Origin: Tupaia tana
Lineage: Eukaryota; Chordata; Mammalia; Scandentia; Tupaiidae
Direction of reading: 5' to 3'
NCBI GenBank assembly: GCA_026018925.1
Contig: JAKSZU010000018.1
Span: 32,044,307-32,108,306, forward strand
Length of the DNA: 64,000 nt
Below are positions 1-10,012 of this stretch, one piece after another; within the stretch, counting starts at the first letter, position 1, and every line of letters starts with the position of its first letter. Both the position numbers and the translations under genes were made by a program. Under the pieces are notes generated by a model. The model was not told where the DNA came from. It saw nothing but the letters and a program-made list of their open reading frames with translations, and searched no databases.

Positions 1-548
1 ACTCAATAGGTGACTACATATTTTTAGTCATGTGAAAAAGGGGATGACAAGCATAAGGGGTGGTCTTAGACGTATTTAGCAGAGACCTTCCACAGTCCTT
101 ACATGTGTGTTGAGGAAGAAGTGCAATGACCTTTACAGTAAGGAGTCTGTCTTCAGTAGAAAGCTGAGGCTCCTGCTTCTAGAACCTATTTATTTATAGC
201 TTGCCAAGCTGCTTATGAATTGGCTTAGATTTTCATGGGGACTTGAAGGTGTTAAAGCCTTTGTGAATCCATAGGTGAGTAGGTATGGACCAAAGGCAGC
301 TGCTTAAATAACTGGATAGTTGAGGCCTGATCAAGTTTCTTGAAGTGGTTTTAACTGAGCATAGTCAGTTCTTCTTTCTCAGGTAATATACTACCTTGAT
401 CTTTCTTCAGGAAGCCTTTCCTTCCTCACTCAAACACCCGGCAGCTTAGGTGAGGCCAGCTCTATTCCTGGCCTCAGAGGCAGGCACGTGACCCAGGTGT
501 GGCCAATCAGCACATCCTATTCTCCTGCTTCAGAAATAGACATGTGGG
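1..548. other. Non-coding sequence, no gene seen
   Basis: No open frame or splice-bounded exon is visible. The stretch around 440-540, with GGCACGTGACCCAGGTGTGGCCAATCAG, resembles a segment of an old interspersed mammalian repeat (a loosely similar GCCAAT-containing stretch recurs near 49.58 kb). I cannot name the family. Confidence 0.5.
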
Positions 549-738
549 GCCAGCCATGGCTGGTGGTTAAGAGAGCTAGATCCCACATGGCTGATTATAC
601 AGTTGGAGTCCTGGATTTGGCAGCCTAAAAATCACACTGGGCATGGGTGTGTGTGCCCCAAATCCCAATAGAGTGGTAGAGAAGAAAGGATTGTGGCACA
701 ACCATTCTTTATGGTGGTGGTAGGGGGTGTTTTCTCAG

Positions 739-798
<60 letters not shown>

Positions 799-800
799 CA
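549..800 (+). mobile_element. SINE-A, diverged copy
   Basis: A tRNA-like head (GGCCAGCCATGGCTGGTGG, then a degraded B box TTGGAGTCC) is followed by the body AGAGTGGTAGAGAAGAAAGG. It ends in a long (TC)n expansion at about 741-799. Head and body are more diverged than in neighbouring copies, so this is an older insertion. Confidence 0.75.
741..799. repeat. (TC)n microsatellite in SINE tail
   Basis: About 59 bases of almost pure TC repeat, sitting where SINE-A normally has its short CT-rich region. It probably grew by slippage from that seed. Confidence 0.9.
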
Positions 801-1050
801 GTAATACTGTAATGATTGTCTTTGACTGAATGTTAACCACGTGCCCAGCTTCTCTGTTTCCTCATTCTAACACTGATCATTTCCCATTTGTACATCTCTG
901 AAATTGGAAAGTGTCTTTTGATGGAAGATACTTTACAATTGCTTCTGGCTCAGGAATGGTCAGGCCTGGCTGTCACTGTCATAACCAGTATATCCTGCTT
1001 CCATTTTTTATGAGCGTCAAGGGTGAAGCACGGTTAAAATCTATGCCTAT

Positions 1051-1300
1051 GGGCTTGATGGTGGTGCAGTAGTAAGATGTGACACTTCAGGAGACTGACC
1101 CACATGGAAAGGCTCCTTACTCAAGTCTGGAGACCTTCCCTTGTATGCAAGACACACACTTACCCATGATCTCAGGATGGGAGTGGATTACAGCCTCAAG
1201 ACCCTACTGGGGGTGCTGTCTCGCTGTCTCTCTCTCTCTCTCTCTTTGTGTCTCTTACTCATGTAAGAACATATATGTAAACTTTTTTCAAAGACTATAA
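1051..1300 (+). mobile_element. SINE-B copy
   Basis: The head GGGCTTGATGGTGGTGCAG leads into GACCCACATGGAAAGG and the block GCCTCAAGACCCTACTGG, then a CT-rich stretch. This order defines SINE-B in this window. A younger SINE-A is inserted at its 3' end. Confidence 0.8.
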
Positions 1301-1302
1301 AA

Positions 1303-1576
1303 GAATTGGGACCAGCAGTTAGCGTAATGGCTATGTTGTTGGACTCCCACATAGTCGACCACAGTTCGCGTCCCGGACCTGGTGACTTAAAACTCACGCC
1401 GGGTGCGTGTGTGTGCGTGCCAATGTCCTGAGAGGAGAATGGAGGAGAAGGGATTGCGGTGTGGCCATCCCCTCTGGGGGATGATTTCTCACTTTCTGTC
1501 TCTCTGTATCTCTCTGTCTTTCTGGCGAGCACACGCACCCTATAGCAAAAACCTCTCCAAAAAAAGAAAAAGAAAA
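1303..1576 (+). mobile_element. SINE-A, young copy inserted at the end of a SINE-B
   Basis: A full-length SINE-A with an intact Pol III-type A box (TAGCGTAATGG) and B box (GTTCGCGTCC), the GGAGAATGGAGGAGAAGG body and an A-rich tail. The direct repeat AAAGACTATAAAA lies at 1290-1302 and 1577-1589, which marks the target-site duplication and shows insertion into the SINE-B tail. Confidence 0.9.
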
Positions 1577-1589
1577 AAAGACTATAAAA

Positions 1590-2564
1590 AAATAAATCCA
1601 TGTCTAAATAAATCTTTAAACACTTTCAACATAAATACTCAATGTTAAGAGAACTTTGGAATATGCTTTTCCAAATGGTGTCTTTTCTTTTTTTGGAGGG
1701 TCACAAAATAATACGGCATCTTACAATCAATGGCATCTCGGGTTCTGTGAAACACGGGATTAACTCATTTAGCGTTAGGGTTAAAATGATGTTCCATTTA
1801 AGGAAACCAAGACTTGGGGAAGTTAGCTAACTGCGCAAACCCACCATTAGGCTCTAAGTGCTGAACCAGTGTGTAATAAAGCACGTAACACTAGACTAAA
1901 TAAGATCAGTTCAAGACCCAAATCCTAAACAGACTTTGCTATTTGGTGGGCTAAGATTTCTGATTTGCAGGGATAGGCAGAGACCATTTGATCCTTTGCT
2001 GGAAAACAAAACAACTTGTTTGTCCTTTCCCCAAATCCGAACCTGCCTCTAGAGTGGCTGCCTTCGAGCGTGTGGTCTCTGCGCAGTAGCAATATCAAAA
2101 AGTTATTTGTAATCTACAGGATTAGACGAAAGCCGAGTTCCCAAGTCTGCTGTTTCTCTACCAGAAAATTGATACCAGGGACTTTCTGAGCTGAAAGAGA
2201 TCAGTTAGCTTGTTTAAAATACCCCAGGACCCAGTTGCAACGATGTGGCAACAATTAGGATATGATTTCCTTTGGGAAAACGTCATTCAGTTTCTCTTAG
2301 TCAAATGTCCAAGTCATGATGGACAATTTTTCTGCACAATGTACCCGACCCCCCCCCCCCCCCCACCACTACCACCCATCTCAAATTTTTGTAAATCAGA
2401 ACCATCCCATTTGGCTTCTGCGTTTGCTTTGGGGATGCAAGTTCCATTCTGGAATACATTTTACCACAGAAAGAAGGGGCTGGGCACGGACGTGGCGATC
2501 CTGATGGAGTGTAGGCAAATGGGGGCACCGGGAGGCCTTCTTCAGGGGCTGCTTTGAAAACTGG
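1590..2564. other. Unique non-coding sequence with a poly-C run
   Basis: No gene or clear repeat recognised. A (C)n run at about 2349-2363, followed by CACCACTACCACC, is a low-complexity tract. Short open frames across it have no domain features. Confidence 0.5.
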
Positions 2565-3125
2565 CTTTCATGTGAATATCAGACGCTTTATTGCCTTGAC
2601 TCGGGTGACCTCATCTACCAGAATGAAGTCATCCATCCCACCAGGGAAGAAAAACCTTCGTTCCAGAGAATCAATCAGGCCCATCAGGGGCCCAGCTTAC
2701 CCCCTTATCTGCAGCCCTTGAGCGAGTGGGCAGTTAAAACCCTGACAGGCCCCAGCAAGCACCCCACACTTCATGTTCCACTAAATCAAAAAGGAACCCG
2801 AAGACTCGCTACCGGGCAGGCTGTACCGGGGTAGGCACATCATTTCTGATTTGGGGGATGATTTCAAATCAAGGTATTTCTTGAGAACAAAAACCACCAC
2901 AGCATTCCAGTGAACTTCGGGGATTTCTTCTTCTTGTTATTAAACTATTAACTCCTGCCAGATAGGAATGCCAGCCGCATAATTGCTCACCCAGGCCTTT
3001 TCATCTCATCTATTGCACAACCCATAAACAGTCCAATTAGGAAACCAATTAAAATGAGAAAGAGGCTTCCTGAATTACCCAGCAGTTGAGGCAGCGCTGC
3101 CTTTTCGTTGTCAAACAGTGAAAGG
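2565..3125. promoter_or_regulatory. Candidate conserved non-coding element
   Basis: Repeat-free sequence with a dense set of homeodomain-like cores: CATAATTGCTCACC near 2980, and paired CCAATTAGG and CCAATTAAAATG at about 3033-3056. Mixed composition and absence of repeats fit a distal regulatory element. This is inference; conservation cannot be tested here. Confidence 0.35.
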
Positions 3126-3360
3126 TTTTTATTGCATCTGCCGAAGAGGTGAAAGACTTAAGGAAAGTGGGCCTGCTTGAGAGGCCCACACCAGGGCTCG
3201 GCACCAGGCGAGACAGTGGCCAGAGCTGTGCTCCTCTCGGGCTATCCTTGGCAAGCTCTGAGATAACCTGCTAGATGACGGAGCAGGAATTATTGAAGGA
3301 AGAAGCTTTGGTTTGCTTATTGGAACTATGACAAAGATTACACATAAAAGTTTAAAACCA

Positions 3361-3573
3361 GTCCGGCTATGTGGCACAGTGGGTAGCGAACTGAACTGAA
3401 GTGCTGAAAGGCATGTGGCTGACCACAGGGTCAGATCCCCAAGTTGGCCCGGGATTCTGAGGAGCTGGAAGGCTGGGGAAAAGGAATTGCCATGATGAGA
3501 CCCTATGGAAGGTGCTTCTTTCTGTCACATGCATGCGCATGTTCTCAGTCATGAATCAAAAATAAATAAACTT
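3361..3573 (+). mobile_element. SINE-C copy
   Basis: The head TGTGGCACAGTGGGTAGCG has an A-box-like start and a B-box-like GGGTCAGATCC. The CCGGGATTCTGAGGAGCTGG block and an ATAAATAAA tail follow. It differs from SINE-A throughout the body, so it is a separate family. It abuts a SINE-A directly. Confidence 0.7.
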
Positions 3574-3811
3574 GGGGCCAGTAGATGGTGTAATGGTTAC
3601 ATCACTGGACTCCCACATAGTCAACCACAGTTTGAGTCCCAGACCCGGCGGCTTCAAACTCATACCAGGTGTGTGTGTGTGTGAGAGGAGAACGGAGGAG
3701 AAGAGATTGTGCTGTAGCTATCCCCTCTGAGGGGTGATTTCTTGCTTTCTGTCTCTCTGTCGAGAGCACATGTCCTATAGCCAAAAATCACTCATAAATA
3801 AATAAATTAAC
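3574..3811 (+). mobile_element. SINE-A copy
   Basis: The head GGGGCCAGTAGATGGTG, B box GTTTGAGTCC, body GGAGAACGGAGGAGAAG and an AATAAATAAATTAAC tail are all present. The GT-rich segment is short, and the usual 'CCCAAGATCC' block between it and the body is missing. Confidence 0.85.
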
Positions 3812-3823
3812 AAATCAACTTCA

Positions 3824-4080
3824 GGGCTGGCTCTGTAGCTCAGCAATGATGCACTGCTCAGGAGAAAACGGATCCCAAATCCCAGTTGAAATCTCTGACC
3901 CAGTCGGCCTGACACACGCAAGGAACATGCGCAATTACCCAAGATCCGAGGAAGGACCAGAGAGTGGGCATTGCTGTGTGCCCAGAGCCTGCAGAGGGTG
4001 CTCCTTGCTTTCTCACATGCACATGCATGTGCTTTAACACAACGAAAAATATTTAATTATAATAAATAAACTTAAAAAGC
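3824..4080 (+). mobile_element. SINE-C-like copy
   Basis: It begins GGGCTGGCTCTGTAGCTCAG, which looks tRNA-like, and has ACGGATCCCAAATCCC where the B box would be. It ends in an AT-rich tail with AATAAATAAACTTAAAAAGC. It is more diverged than the copy at 3.4 kb and may be a subfamily. Confidence 0.6.
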
Positions 4081-4559
4081 ATTTTAACTACAACCTTAAG
4101 TTCATCCTTTGATTATTGCAAAGGCTCTGGTGAATATGGAGGTTTTCACAGAGTGGGATTTTTCCTAGAAATGAGTCAGTGGAGGTCTCTCATGTGCATT
4201 TGACAGCCACATCCCTCCACAAGGCATCCACTCTCCCTGACCTGTTGGAGGATTCTCATACCACCAAAGAGGAAGCTGACCTTGCCCAAGGTCATATAGC
4301 CCTTCATGCATCTGTAAAAGAGACTCTTAGTGTTGGCCAACTCTGCACAGTAGCAACTAGGCTGGGACCTAGAGGTCTGAAAGGCAATCACGACCGAGTT
4401 CTATTTTCCCCAAGCAAGCAGCTCAGAGCCACACTCAGTCATTTCTTTCTTGGCTGCCACCAAACCTTGATGCACCTCAAGGACAGTGAAGTGTCCAGGC
4501 TGGTAGGTCTCTGCTCCCCAAATCTGACCATTAGTATTCTATCAAGAGTCCTTAAAGGA
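4081..4559. other. Non-coding sequence with MIR-like core
   Basis: No gene. The segment near 4270-4305 (GAAGCTGACCTTGCCCAAGGTCATATAGC) matches the MIR core as known from placental mammals. A 160-codon open frame from 4179 to 4661 runs through this and into a SINE and has no domain, so it was not called. Confidence 0.45.
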
Positions 4560-4782
4560 GGGCAAGGCAGTAATACAGTGTTGGCACAACTGGACCTGCA
4601 TGGGAAGGTCCTGGATTCACACCCCGGGACCACCCTGTCACATGCCTGTCATCTGGGCTGAGACAGCGTAGTCATGTCACGATGACCCTGATGGGAGTGC
4701 CCGTTTCGCTATTTGTCTCTCTCTCTCTCTCTCATGGAAAAATAAATAAATAAAAACCTTAAAAAAAAAAAAAAAAAAGAGA
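4560..4782 (+). mobile_element. SINE-B copy
   Basis: Contains GGACCTGCATGGGAAGG, a B-box-like GGATTCACACC, the CTGGGCTGAGACAGCG region, a CT-rich stretch and an A-rich tail ending in (A)n then (GA)n. The head's first bases are degraded. Confidence 0.7.
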
Positions 4783-4843
4783 GAGAGAGAGAGTCCTTCG
4801 GAAGAGGGAATGCTACCACTTCCTTTTCCTGAGATGAAAGTAT

Positions 4844-4973
4844 GCGTGGGTGTGGGCATATATGCATATGTGCATGCATATACGTGCATGTGGATTTATG
4901 CACGTGTTGCGTGGGTGTGGGCATATATGCATATGTGCATGCATATACGTGCATGTGGATTTATGCACGTGTG
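4844..4973. repeat. 65-bp tandem duplication, Z-DNA-prone
   Basis: Two head-to-tail units (4844-4908 and 4909-4973) are identical over about 63 bases. They are mostly alternating purine-pyrimidine (GCATATATGCATATGTGCAT). A GTGTGTGTATGTG run follows the second unit. The identity implies a recent duplication or ongoing copy-number change. Confidence 0.95.
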
Positions 4974-4984
4974 TGTGTATGTGT

Positions 4985-5465
4985 TTGGGAGAAAGATTTT
5001 TAGTAAATTGAGTGTTTGCTGTTCTCCAGGACATCAAGGCCTCTGTGCGTTGTTATGGCCTCTCAGTGATTCACTGGTTGAGCTGACGTTGTTCCTTACT
5101 GCTTATGGAGTTAGAAGGAAAGTGAGTTGGCCTGGCAGTGGACCTACGAAATGTGAATAGCTGTGCGTTAGGAACTCTCCATGGACCTCCGTGATGACAT
5201 GGTTACTTCTTCCCCTCTAAGACAGTTTGCCCTGTCTTTTTTCTCATTCTTGGGTTTTGAGTCCTTGAAGGGGACAGCATGGAGCCTTGTTGCTGCAGCT
5301 CCCATGACCCCTGGCTCAAGGCCTGGCTCAAGGTGGTGCTGCCTGAATCACTGACCGGTAAACACACTGTGAATGCCTCTGACTTTCTCCTCTAGGACTC
5401 ACTCTTTTGAACCTATAGCCTTCAGACTCATGTTGCTTACGTTTTAAACTAGAATGGTGGTTTCA
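4985..5465. other. Non-coding sequence, no gene seen
   Basis: No recognised gene. The GTCCTTGAAGGGGACAGCATGGAGC segment near 5260 is weakly L2-like. Nothing else is supportable. Confidence 0.4.
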
Positions 5466-5679
5466 GGACCCAGAATTTGAGTCTTTACCTGCAGTACCGT
5501 TTTACAACAAACTGGGTCTCATTCCAGCTCCTCTAGCTAAGTCACTTGAGCAAGCTGCTGCTTCTCCGTTAGCCTCTTGTTTCACCTGTGAAACACAAAT
5601 GATGGTAGAACCCGAGCTAGGTAGGTGGAGGACTGAATGAGCACATTCACGTATGCAAAATGTTTAGAAAACGGCCTGA
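5466..5679 (-). mobile_element. MIR element, 5' side cut by a SINE-A insertion
   Basis: Read on the minus strand it carries the MIR 3' half: the plus-strand text AAGTCACTTGAGCAAGC and CACCTGTGAAACACAAATGATGG matches the reverse of the MIR core region. The SINE-A at 5680 interrupts it. Confidence 0.6.
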
Positions 5680-5930
5680 TGGGGCCAGTAGGTGGCATGG
5701 TGGTTGAGGCGCTAGACTCCCACACAGCCAACCACAGTTTGAGTCTTGGACTTGATGGCTTGAAAATCACTCTGGGCATGCGTGTGTAGGTGTGCCCCAG
5801 CCCCCAAGAGGAGAATGGAGGAGAAGGGGTTGAGGAGCGGCCATTCCCCTGGGGTGGGGGAAGTGATTTCTTACTTCCCCATTGTCTCTCTCTCTGGAGA
5901 GCACACATGCCCTATGGCATAAAACAAAAG
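5680..5930 (+). mobile_element. SINE-A copy whose tail became a microsatellite
   Basis: The head GGGGCCAGTAGGTGGCATGG, B box GTTTGAGTC, body GGAGAATGGAGGAGAAGG and CATGCCCTATGGC block are intact. The A-rich tail then continues into a purine microsatellite of over 300 bp. Confidence 0.9.
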
Positions 5931-5960
5931 AAAAAAAGAGAGAAAAAGAAAGAAATGAAA

Positions 5961-6005
<45 letters not shown>

Positions 6006-6057
6006 AAAGAAAGAAAAAGGAAGAAAGAAAAAGAAAAGAAGAAAGAGAAGAAAGAAA

Positions 6058-6089
<32 letters not shown>

Positions 6090-6092
6090 GAG

Positions 6093-6128
<36 letters not shown>

Positions 6129-6253
6129 GAAAGAGAGAAAGGAAGGAAGAAAGAAAAAGAAAAAGAGAAAAAAGAAGGAAGAAAGAAAAAGAAAAAGAGA
6201 GAAAGGAAGAAATAAAGAAAAAGAGAAAAAGGAAGAAAGAAAGAAAAAGAAAG
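5920..6253 (+). repeat. (GAAA)n-type purine microsatellite
   Basis: Over 320 bases of G and A only, starting as GAAA repeats and degrading into mixed GAAAA/GGAA units. It is the expanded tail of the preceding SINE-A. A homopurine run of this length can adopt triplex structures. Open frames across it are artefacts. Confidence 0.95.
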
Positions 6254-6584
6254 GGCCCTGGCTGCCTGTTGTCAGCTGTTACTGTTGCTGTGCTGTGACC
6301 CCTGTCCAAGCTGTTTGATTTCTCCTGGCCAGACTAGACCTTGAGCACGCAAGTCTGAGCTTGTCCCCTTTCGGGATGCTGAAACCAACACCAGTTGGAA
6401 CGGACCTTGGGAGACTTCAAGCACCCCTTGTGTCCATGGGGAAATCCCCTGAAAGACTGGTTGCCATCGGCTGAGCGTCTGGCAAGCACGGTACATTGTG
6501 TTTTCACGTGCCCTTTCTCATTTAGTGAAAAGGCCAGCTCTGACTTAAATCCTGATGACTGGAAGCCCACGGCATCCCAGATAG

Positions 6585-6835
6585 CATAGCTGAGTGGTTC
6601 AAAGTATGAACTAATCATGTTCAAATCTTACTTCTGCAGCGTATGAGCTATATGACCTCGGATAAATTGATGAAACTCTCTCTGCCTTAATTTCTTCATG
6701 TATAAAATGGGGATAATAATAGTTCATACCATTCAGGAGTTTATGAGGATTACAAGAACAAATATTTATAAAGCTCCTTGAACAGTGTCTATTGTGTACA
6801 AGCCTATGTAAGAGTATGATAAATTAATTTTTCAC
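6585..6835 (-). mobile_element. MIR element
   Basis: The plus strand shows the reversed MIR core: CTTCATGTATAAAATGGGGATAATAATAG, then GAGGATTACAAGAACAAATATTTATAAAGC and GAACAGTGTC. Length and order fit a nearly full MIR. Confidence 0.85.
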
Positions 6836-6934
6836 TTTTATGATGACTTAGTATTAAAGACTTCTCTCTTCTGTTGATCTAAAATTCATATTTTCTACTC
6901 TGGAGAGCCGTAAATTTGGGAAGTCTAGGTTTCA

Positions 6935-7035
6935 TTATCATCTAGGCCATTTTCTAGCCACGCTGTGTGGGAAGTTAATTTTGCTCTCTGAGCCTTTTAT
7001 TTCTTGTCTGTACAATGGGTTTGGTTACTGTAGTC
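6935..7035 (-). mobile_element. MIR fragment
   Basis: The text CTCTGAGCCTTTTATTTC followed by TGTACAATGGGTTTGG matches the reversed MIR core, truncated. Confidence 0.5.
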
Positions 7036-7319
7036 CCTCTGGCCGGACTCATGCTAAGTCATGCTAGCTAGGACTTGTGTGTCAAGTAGAATCTCAGCAT
7101 GTCACTTCACGGGAATCAGAGCTACTTTCAAAAGACCTGAAAACTTTCGCATGAACCCAGAAGAGCCATGATCATCTTCCCGAAGCACCACGTTGATGAT
7201 GTCTAGCCCAGGCTGAATTGCTCACCATGAAAGGCTCCCACCTTTCCTCGCCTCATTTCATGCTTTCCATGCGCCACCCTAACTTGCTCCTATTTGCTCA
7301 ACTCACCCTGTTCTGTTGA

Positions 7320-7550
7320 GAGTCGTGCTTCTCGACTGGGAAACGTTTTGTCTTCCAGGAGATACTCAGCAATGTCTAGAGACATTTTGAGTTGTCATAT
7401 TCTGGAGAGAGGATGCACTGAATCTGATGGTGGAGATCAAGGATGCGATGAAGCATCGGCAACACACAGCAAGACCCCCACAACAAACAATTATGGAGAC
7501 CAAAATGTCGGTAGTACCAATGTGCAGAAGCTCTTTGCTAGAGTCTAGGC
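7320..7550 (+). mobile_element. hAT-type non-autonomous element, copy 1
   Basis: Carries the placental repeat hallmark CAATGTCTAGAGACATTTTGAG, then CACAGCAAGACCCCCACAAC and CAAAATGTCGGTAGTACC. Two reverse-orientation copies lie at 20.9 and 63.6 kb. The hAT class assignment is from memory of the consensus. Confidence 0.7.
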
Positions 7551-7820
7551 TTTCCCAGACAATCCTTTCCAACACTGGTCCTGTGCCCACAGGTATCAGC
7601 CAGGATCAACTAGATTATAGTGAAGTAACACACACAGTTGAACTCATGGCTTAACTCCATGAGGGTTTATTTCTTCCTAACACTGCCAGTCCGGTTTAGG
7701 GCAGGGGAGTTGGCAAGCCAGTCCTCATGGTCCTCACTCTAGGACCTGGGCTGAGGGAACAGACATCTTGGGGATACTGCAGTTTGCTAGAGGAAGAGAG
7801 CATAAGAAATAGCTCACTGG

Positions 7821-8084
7821 CTGGGACCAGCAGTTGACATAATGACTATGTCGCTGGACTCCCACATAGTCGACCGCAGTTCGAGTCCCGGACCCGGTGG
7901 CTTAAAACTCATGCTGGGCGCGTGTGTGTGTGCGTGCCCAAGATCTCAAGAGGAGAATGGAGGAGAAGGGATTGCGGTGTGGCCACCCCCCTGGGAGGTG
8001 ATTTCTCGCTTTCTGTCTCTCTGTCTCTGTCTGTCTGGCGAGCGCATGCGCCCTATGGCAAAAAACCTCTCCAAAAAAAAAAAA
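7821..8084 (+). mobile_element. SINE-A, young full-length copy
   Basis: The head GGGACCAGCAGTTGACATAA has an intact B box (GTTCGAGTCCCGG), the standard body, and an (A)14 tail. The target duplication AAGAAATAGCTCACTGG (7804-7820) recurs after the tail at about 8085-8102 with one inserted base. Among the best-preserved copies. Confidence 0.95.
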
Positions 8085-8186
8085 AAGAAATAGCTTCACT
8101 GGTATTTATTTTGCTTGCATTCTATTGGACAATAGAAGTCACGGGGCCAAGTCTAACCTCAAAGAGGTTGGATAGTGCAATCTATC

Positions 8187-8443
8187 TTTTTTTTTTTTAA
8201 GATAGATTTTTGTTATAGGGCTCATGCATTTTGCTGGAGAGACAGAGAGAGAAAATGAGAAATCACCCCTGCCTGGGGGATGGACATGACACAATCCCTT
8301 CTCCTTCATTCTCCTCCTAGGATTTTGGGCATGCACACACACATGCCTGGGGTGAGTTTCAAGCCTCTGGCTCTGGGACTCAAACAGCAGTCAGCCATGT
8401 GGGAGTCCAGACCTTAACCGCTATGCCATCTGCTGGTGCCAAA
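8187..8443 (-). mobile_element. SINE-A, reverse orientation
   Basis: Begins with (T)11 and GTTATAGGGCTCATGCAT, contains CCCTTCTCCTTCATTCTCC (the reversed body), and ends at CATCTGCTGGTGCC, the reversed head. Confidence 0.9.
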
Positions 8444-8474
8444 AGCAGTGCAATGTTAATATAGACCTGGAAGG

Positions 8475-8848
8475 ACAGTAGTACCCCCTTATCTGAGATT
8501 TCTCTTTTTGAAGTTTTAGTTACCTCTGGTCAACTATGATCCAAAAAATATTACATGGAAAATTCCATGTATTTGTAAGTTTTAAATTATGCACCATGAT
8601 GAATCTCATGCCTTCCTACCTGAGAGGTGAATCACACCTTTGTCAGCATTTCCACACTAATCACTCATTAGCCATTTTGTAGTCATCTCAGTTATCAGAT
8701 CTACTGTGGCAGTATTGCAATGCTTGTGTTCACACAGCCCTTACAGCAGTGATGCTGGTGTGTCGCTACTATTGTTTTAGCAGAATTGTTCTACCACTTT
8801 AGGCATCCACTAGGGATCTTGGAATGAATCTGCAGGGGGACTACTGTA
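8475..8848 (+). mobile_element. Tigger-type (TcMar) MITE
   Basis: Terminal inverted repeats CAGTAGTACCCCCTTATC and GGGGACTACTG bound a 374-bp element. Internal text such as GTTACCTCTGGTCAACTATG and TTATCAGATCTACTGTGGC matches the MER2/Tigger-like consensus that I recall. It is non-autonomous. Confidence 0.8.
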
Positions 8849-8884
8849 TTTATGATAAGCACTGATGACCACCCCATACCCAAT

Positions 8885-9028
8885 TCAGTATCATCCTTGA
8901 AGACTCACTTTGGATACCATGGGGAAACCTACCCTGATCACCCACTCCCTATGTTGGGGGTATACCCCTGCTCTGGTTCCCACAGGGTTTACCTGATCCT
9001 GTGACACTTTGTGACTTCTGTCTGTGGA
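8885..9028 (+). mobile_element. L2 LINE 3' fragment, first part
   Basis: ATCCTTGAAGACTCACTTTG, CTACCCTGATCACCC and CCTGCTCTGGTTCCCACAGG follow the L2 3' consensus. The very 3' end continues at about 9950, so later insertions split it. Confidence 0.65.
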
Positions 9029-9029
9029 T

Positions 9030-9244
9030 AATGTTTTTTTTTTATTATTATTATCATAATCTTGTTTATATTACATTGAATCACATATAACTTTACAGTA
9101 TATTACATTTCTTTTTCCAGAAGGAATACCATTCATATCAGTCAATATAGACATTAAAATCCCCATTATCATCCAATAGCTTTTTATTTTTTCCAGATTA
9201 TTTTTATTATTATTAGTATTACAATTGTTTTTTAAAGATAGTGG
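9030..9244. repeat. AT-rich stretch, unclassified
   Basis: Begins with (T)10 and ATTATTATTATCATAATC and stays about 75 percent AT. It sits between the L2 fragment and the LTR. It may be a degraded reverse-strand retrotransposon 3' end, but no family can be named. Confidence 0.4.
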
Positions 9245-9949
9245 GATTTTTGATTACTACAATTTGTCCCCCAAAAGTTCATTTTTGGCATTTGTTCCCC
9301 AGTGTAATGGCAGTGGGAAATGATGAGACTTCTTCTTATTTTTTTCAGTTGGCTATAGGGCATATGTGCATGCTGGAGAGAGGGAGACAGAAAGAGAGGG
9401 GAATGAGAAATCACCCCTGGGGAGAGGGTGGGGACAGATACCCACACTGCAATCCCTTCTCCATTCTGTCAAGATATGGGGTATGCTACATATGCACCTG
9501 ACATGTTTCTCAAGCCACCAAGTCTGACTCTTGAACAACACAGTCAACCATGTGGGATCCAGCGCCTTTACCACCATGCCACATGCTGGCCAGGTGGTGA
9601 AGAGGTGACGCCTAATGAGCTATGTTTGAATCATGGAGTTATCACCCTTATGAATAAAAGCTCTACCATGATATAGAGTAAGTTCTTATTCTCCTAAGAA
9701 GGGGTTAATTCCCACCAGAGTAGATTATTATAAAAGATGTCTGCCCATAGGTCCCTCTCACTCTGCACATGCCTTCTGACCTTTCCACTTTCCTCTGTTA
9801 GTTGTGATGCCACAGAGGCTGGTCAGATGCTGGTCCCCTACCTTGGTCTTTCCACCCATAAGAATTGTGAGCCAAATAAACCTCTATTCTTTATTAATCA
9901 CCTAACCTTAAGGATTTCTGTTTAGCAACAGGTTAAACTAAGATATTCT
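9245..9949 (+). mobile_element. MaLR-type LTR, split by a SINE-A
   Basis: GTCCCCCAAAAGTTCATTTTTG near the start, and GTGAGCCAAATAAACCTC with GTTTAGCAACAGG near the end, match ERVL-MaLR solo-LTR architecture, including the AATAAA-like signal. A reverse SINE-A occupies 9328-9593. No internal retroviral sequence is seen. Confidence 0.6.
9328..9593 (-). mobile_element. SINE-A inside an LTR, reverse orientation
   Basis: The T-rich start, GGCTATAGGGCATATGTGCATGC, TCCCTTCTCCATTCTG and the ending CACATGCTGGCC give the reversed SINE-A order. The LTR text resumes on the far side. Confidence 0.85.
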
Positions 9950-10012
9950 CTGACACCTAACCCAGTACCTGGTAGGGAGTAGAGCCCAGGAGTGACCTTC
10001 TGAATTAATGAG
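9950..10012 (+). mobile_element. L2 LINE 3' end, second part
   Basis: CACCTAACCCAGTACCTGG and the run into AATTAATGAGTGACTGAC correspond to the L2 3' terminus (normally CTAGCACAGTGCCTGGC and TGAATGAATGA). Confidence 0.6.

Noticed and set aside
4179-4661. 160-codon open frame
   Set aside because: Covers a MIR-like core and runs into a SINE-B; no family resemblance.
5767-6309. Long open frames on both strands over the purine tract
   Set aside because: Translation of a (GAAA)n microsatellite and its SINE; stop codons are rare in such sequence by composition.
7821-7900. tRNA gene
   Set aside because: A and B boxes are present, but the head does not close into a full cloverleaf and is followed by a SINE body and tail; the same is true for all similar copies.
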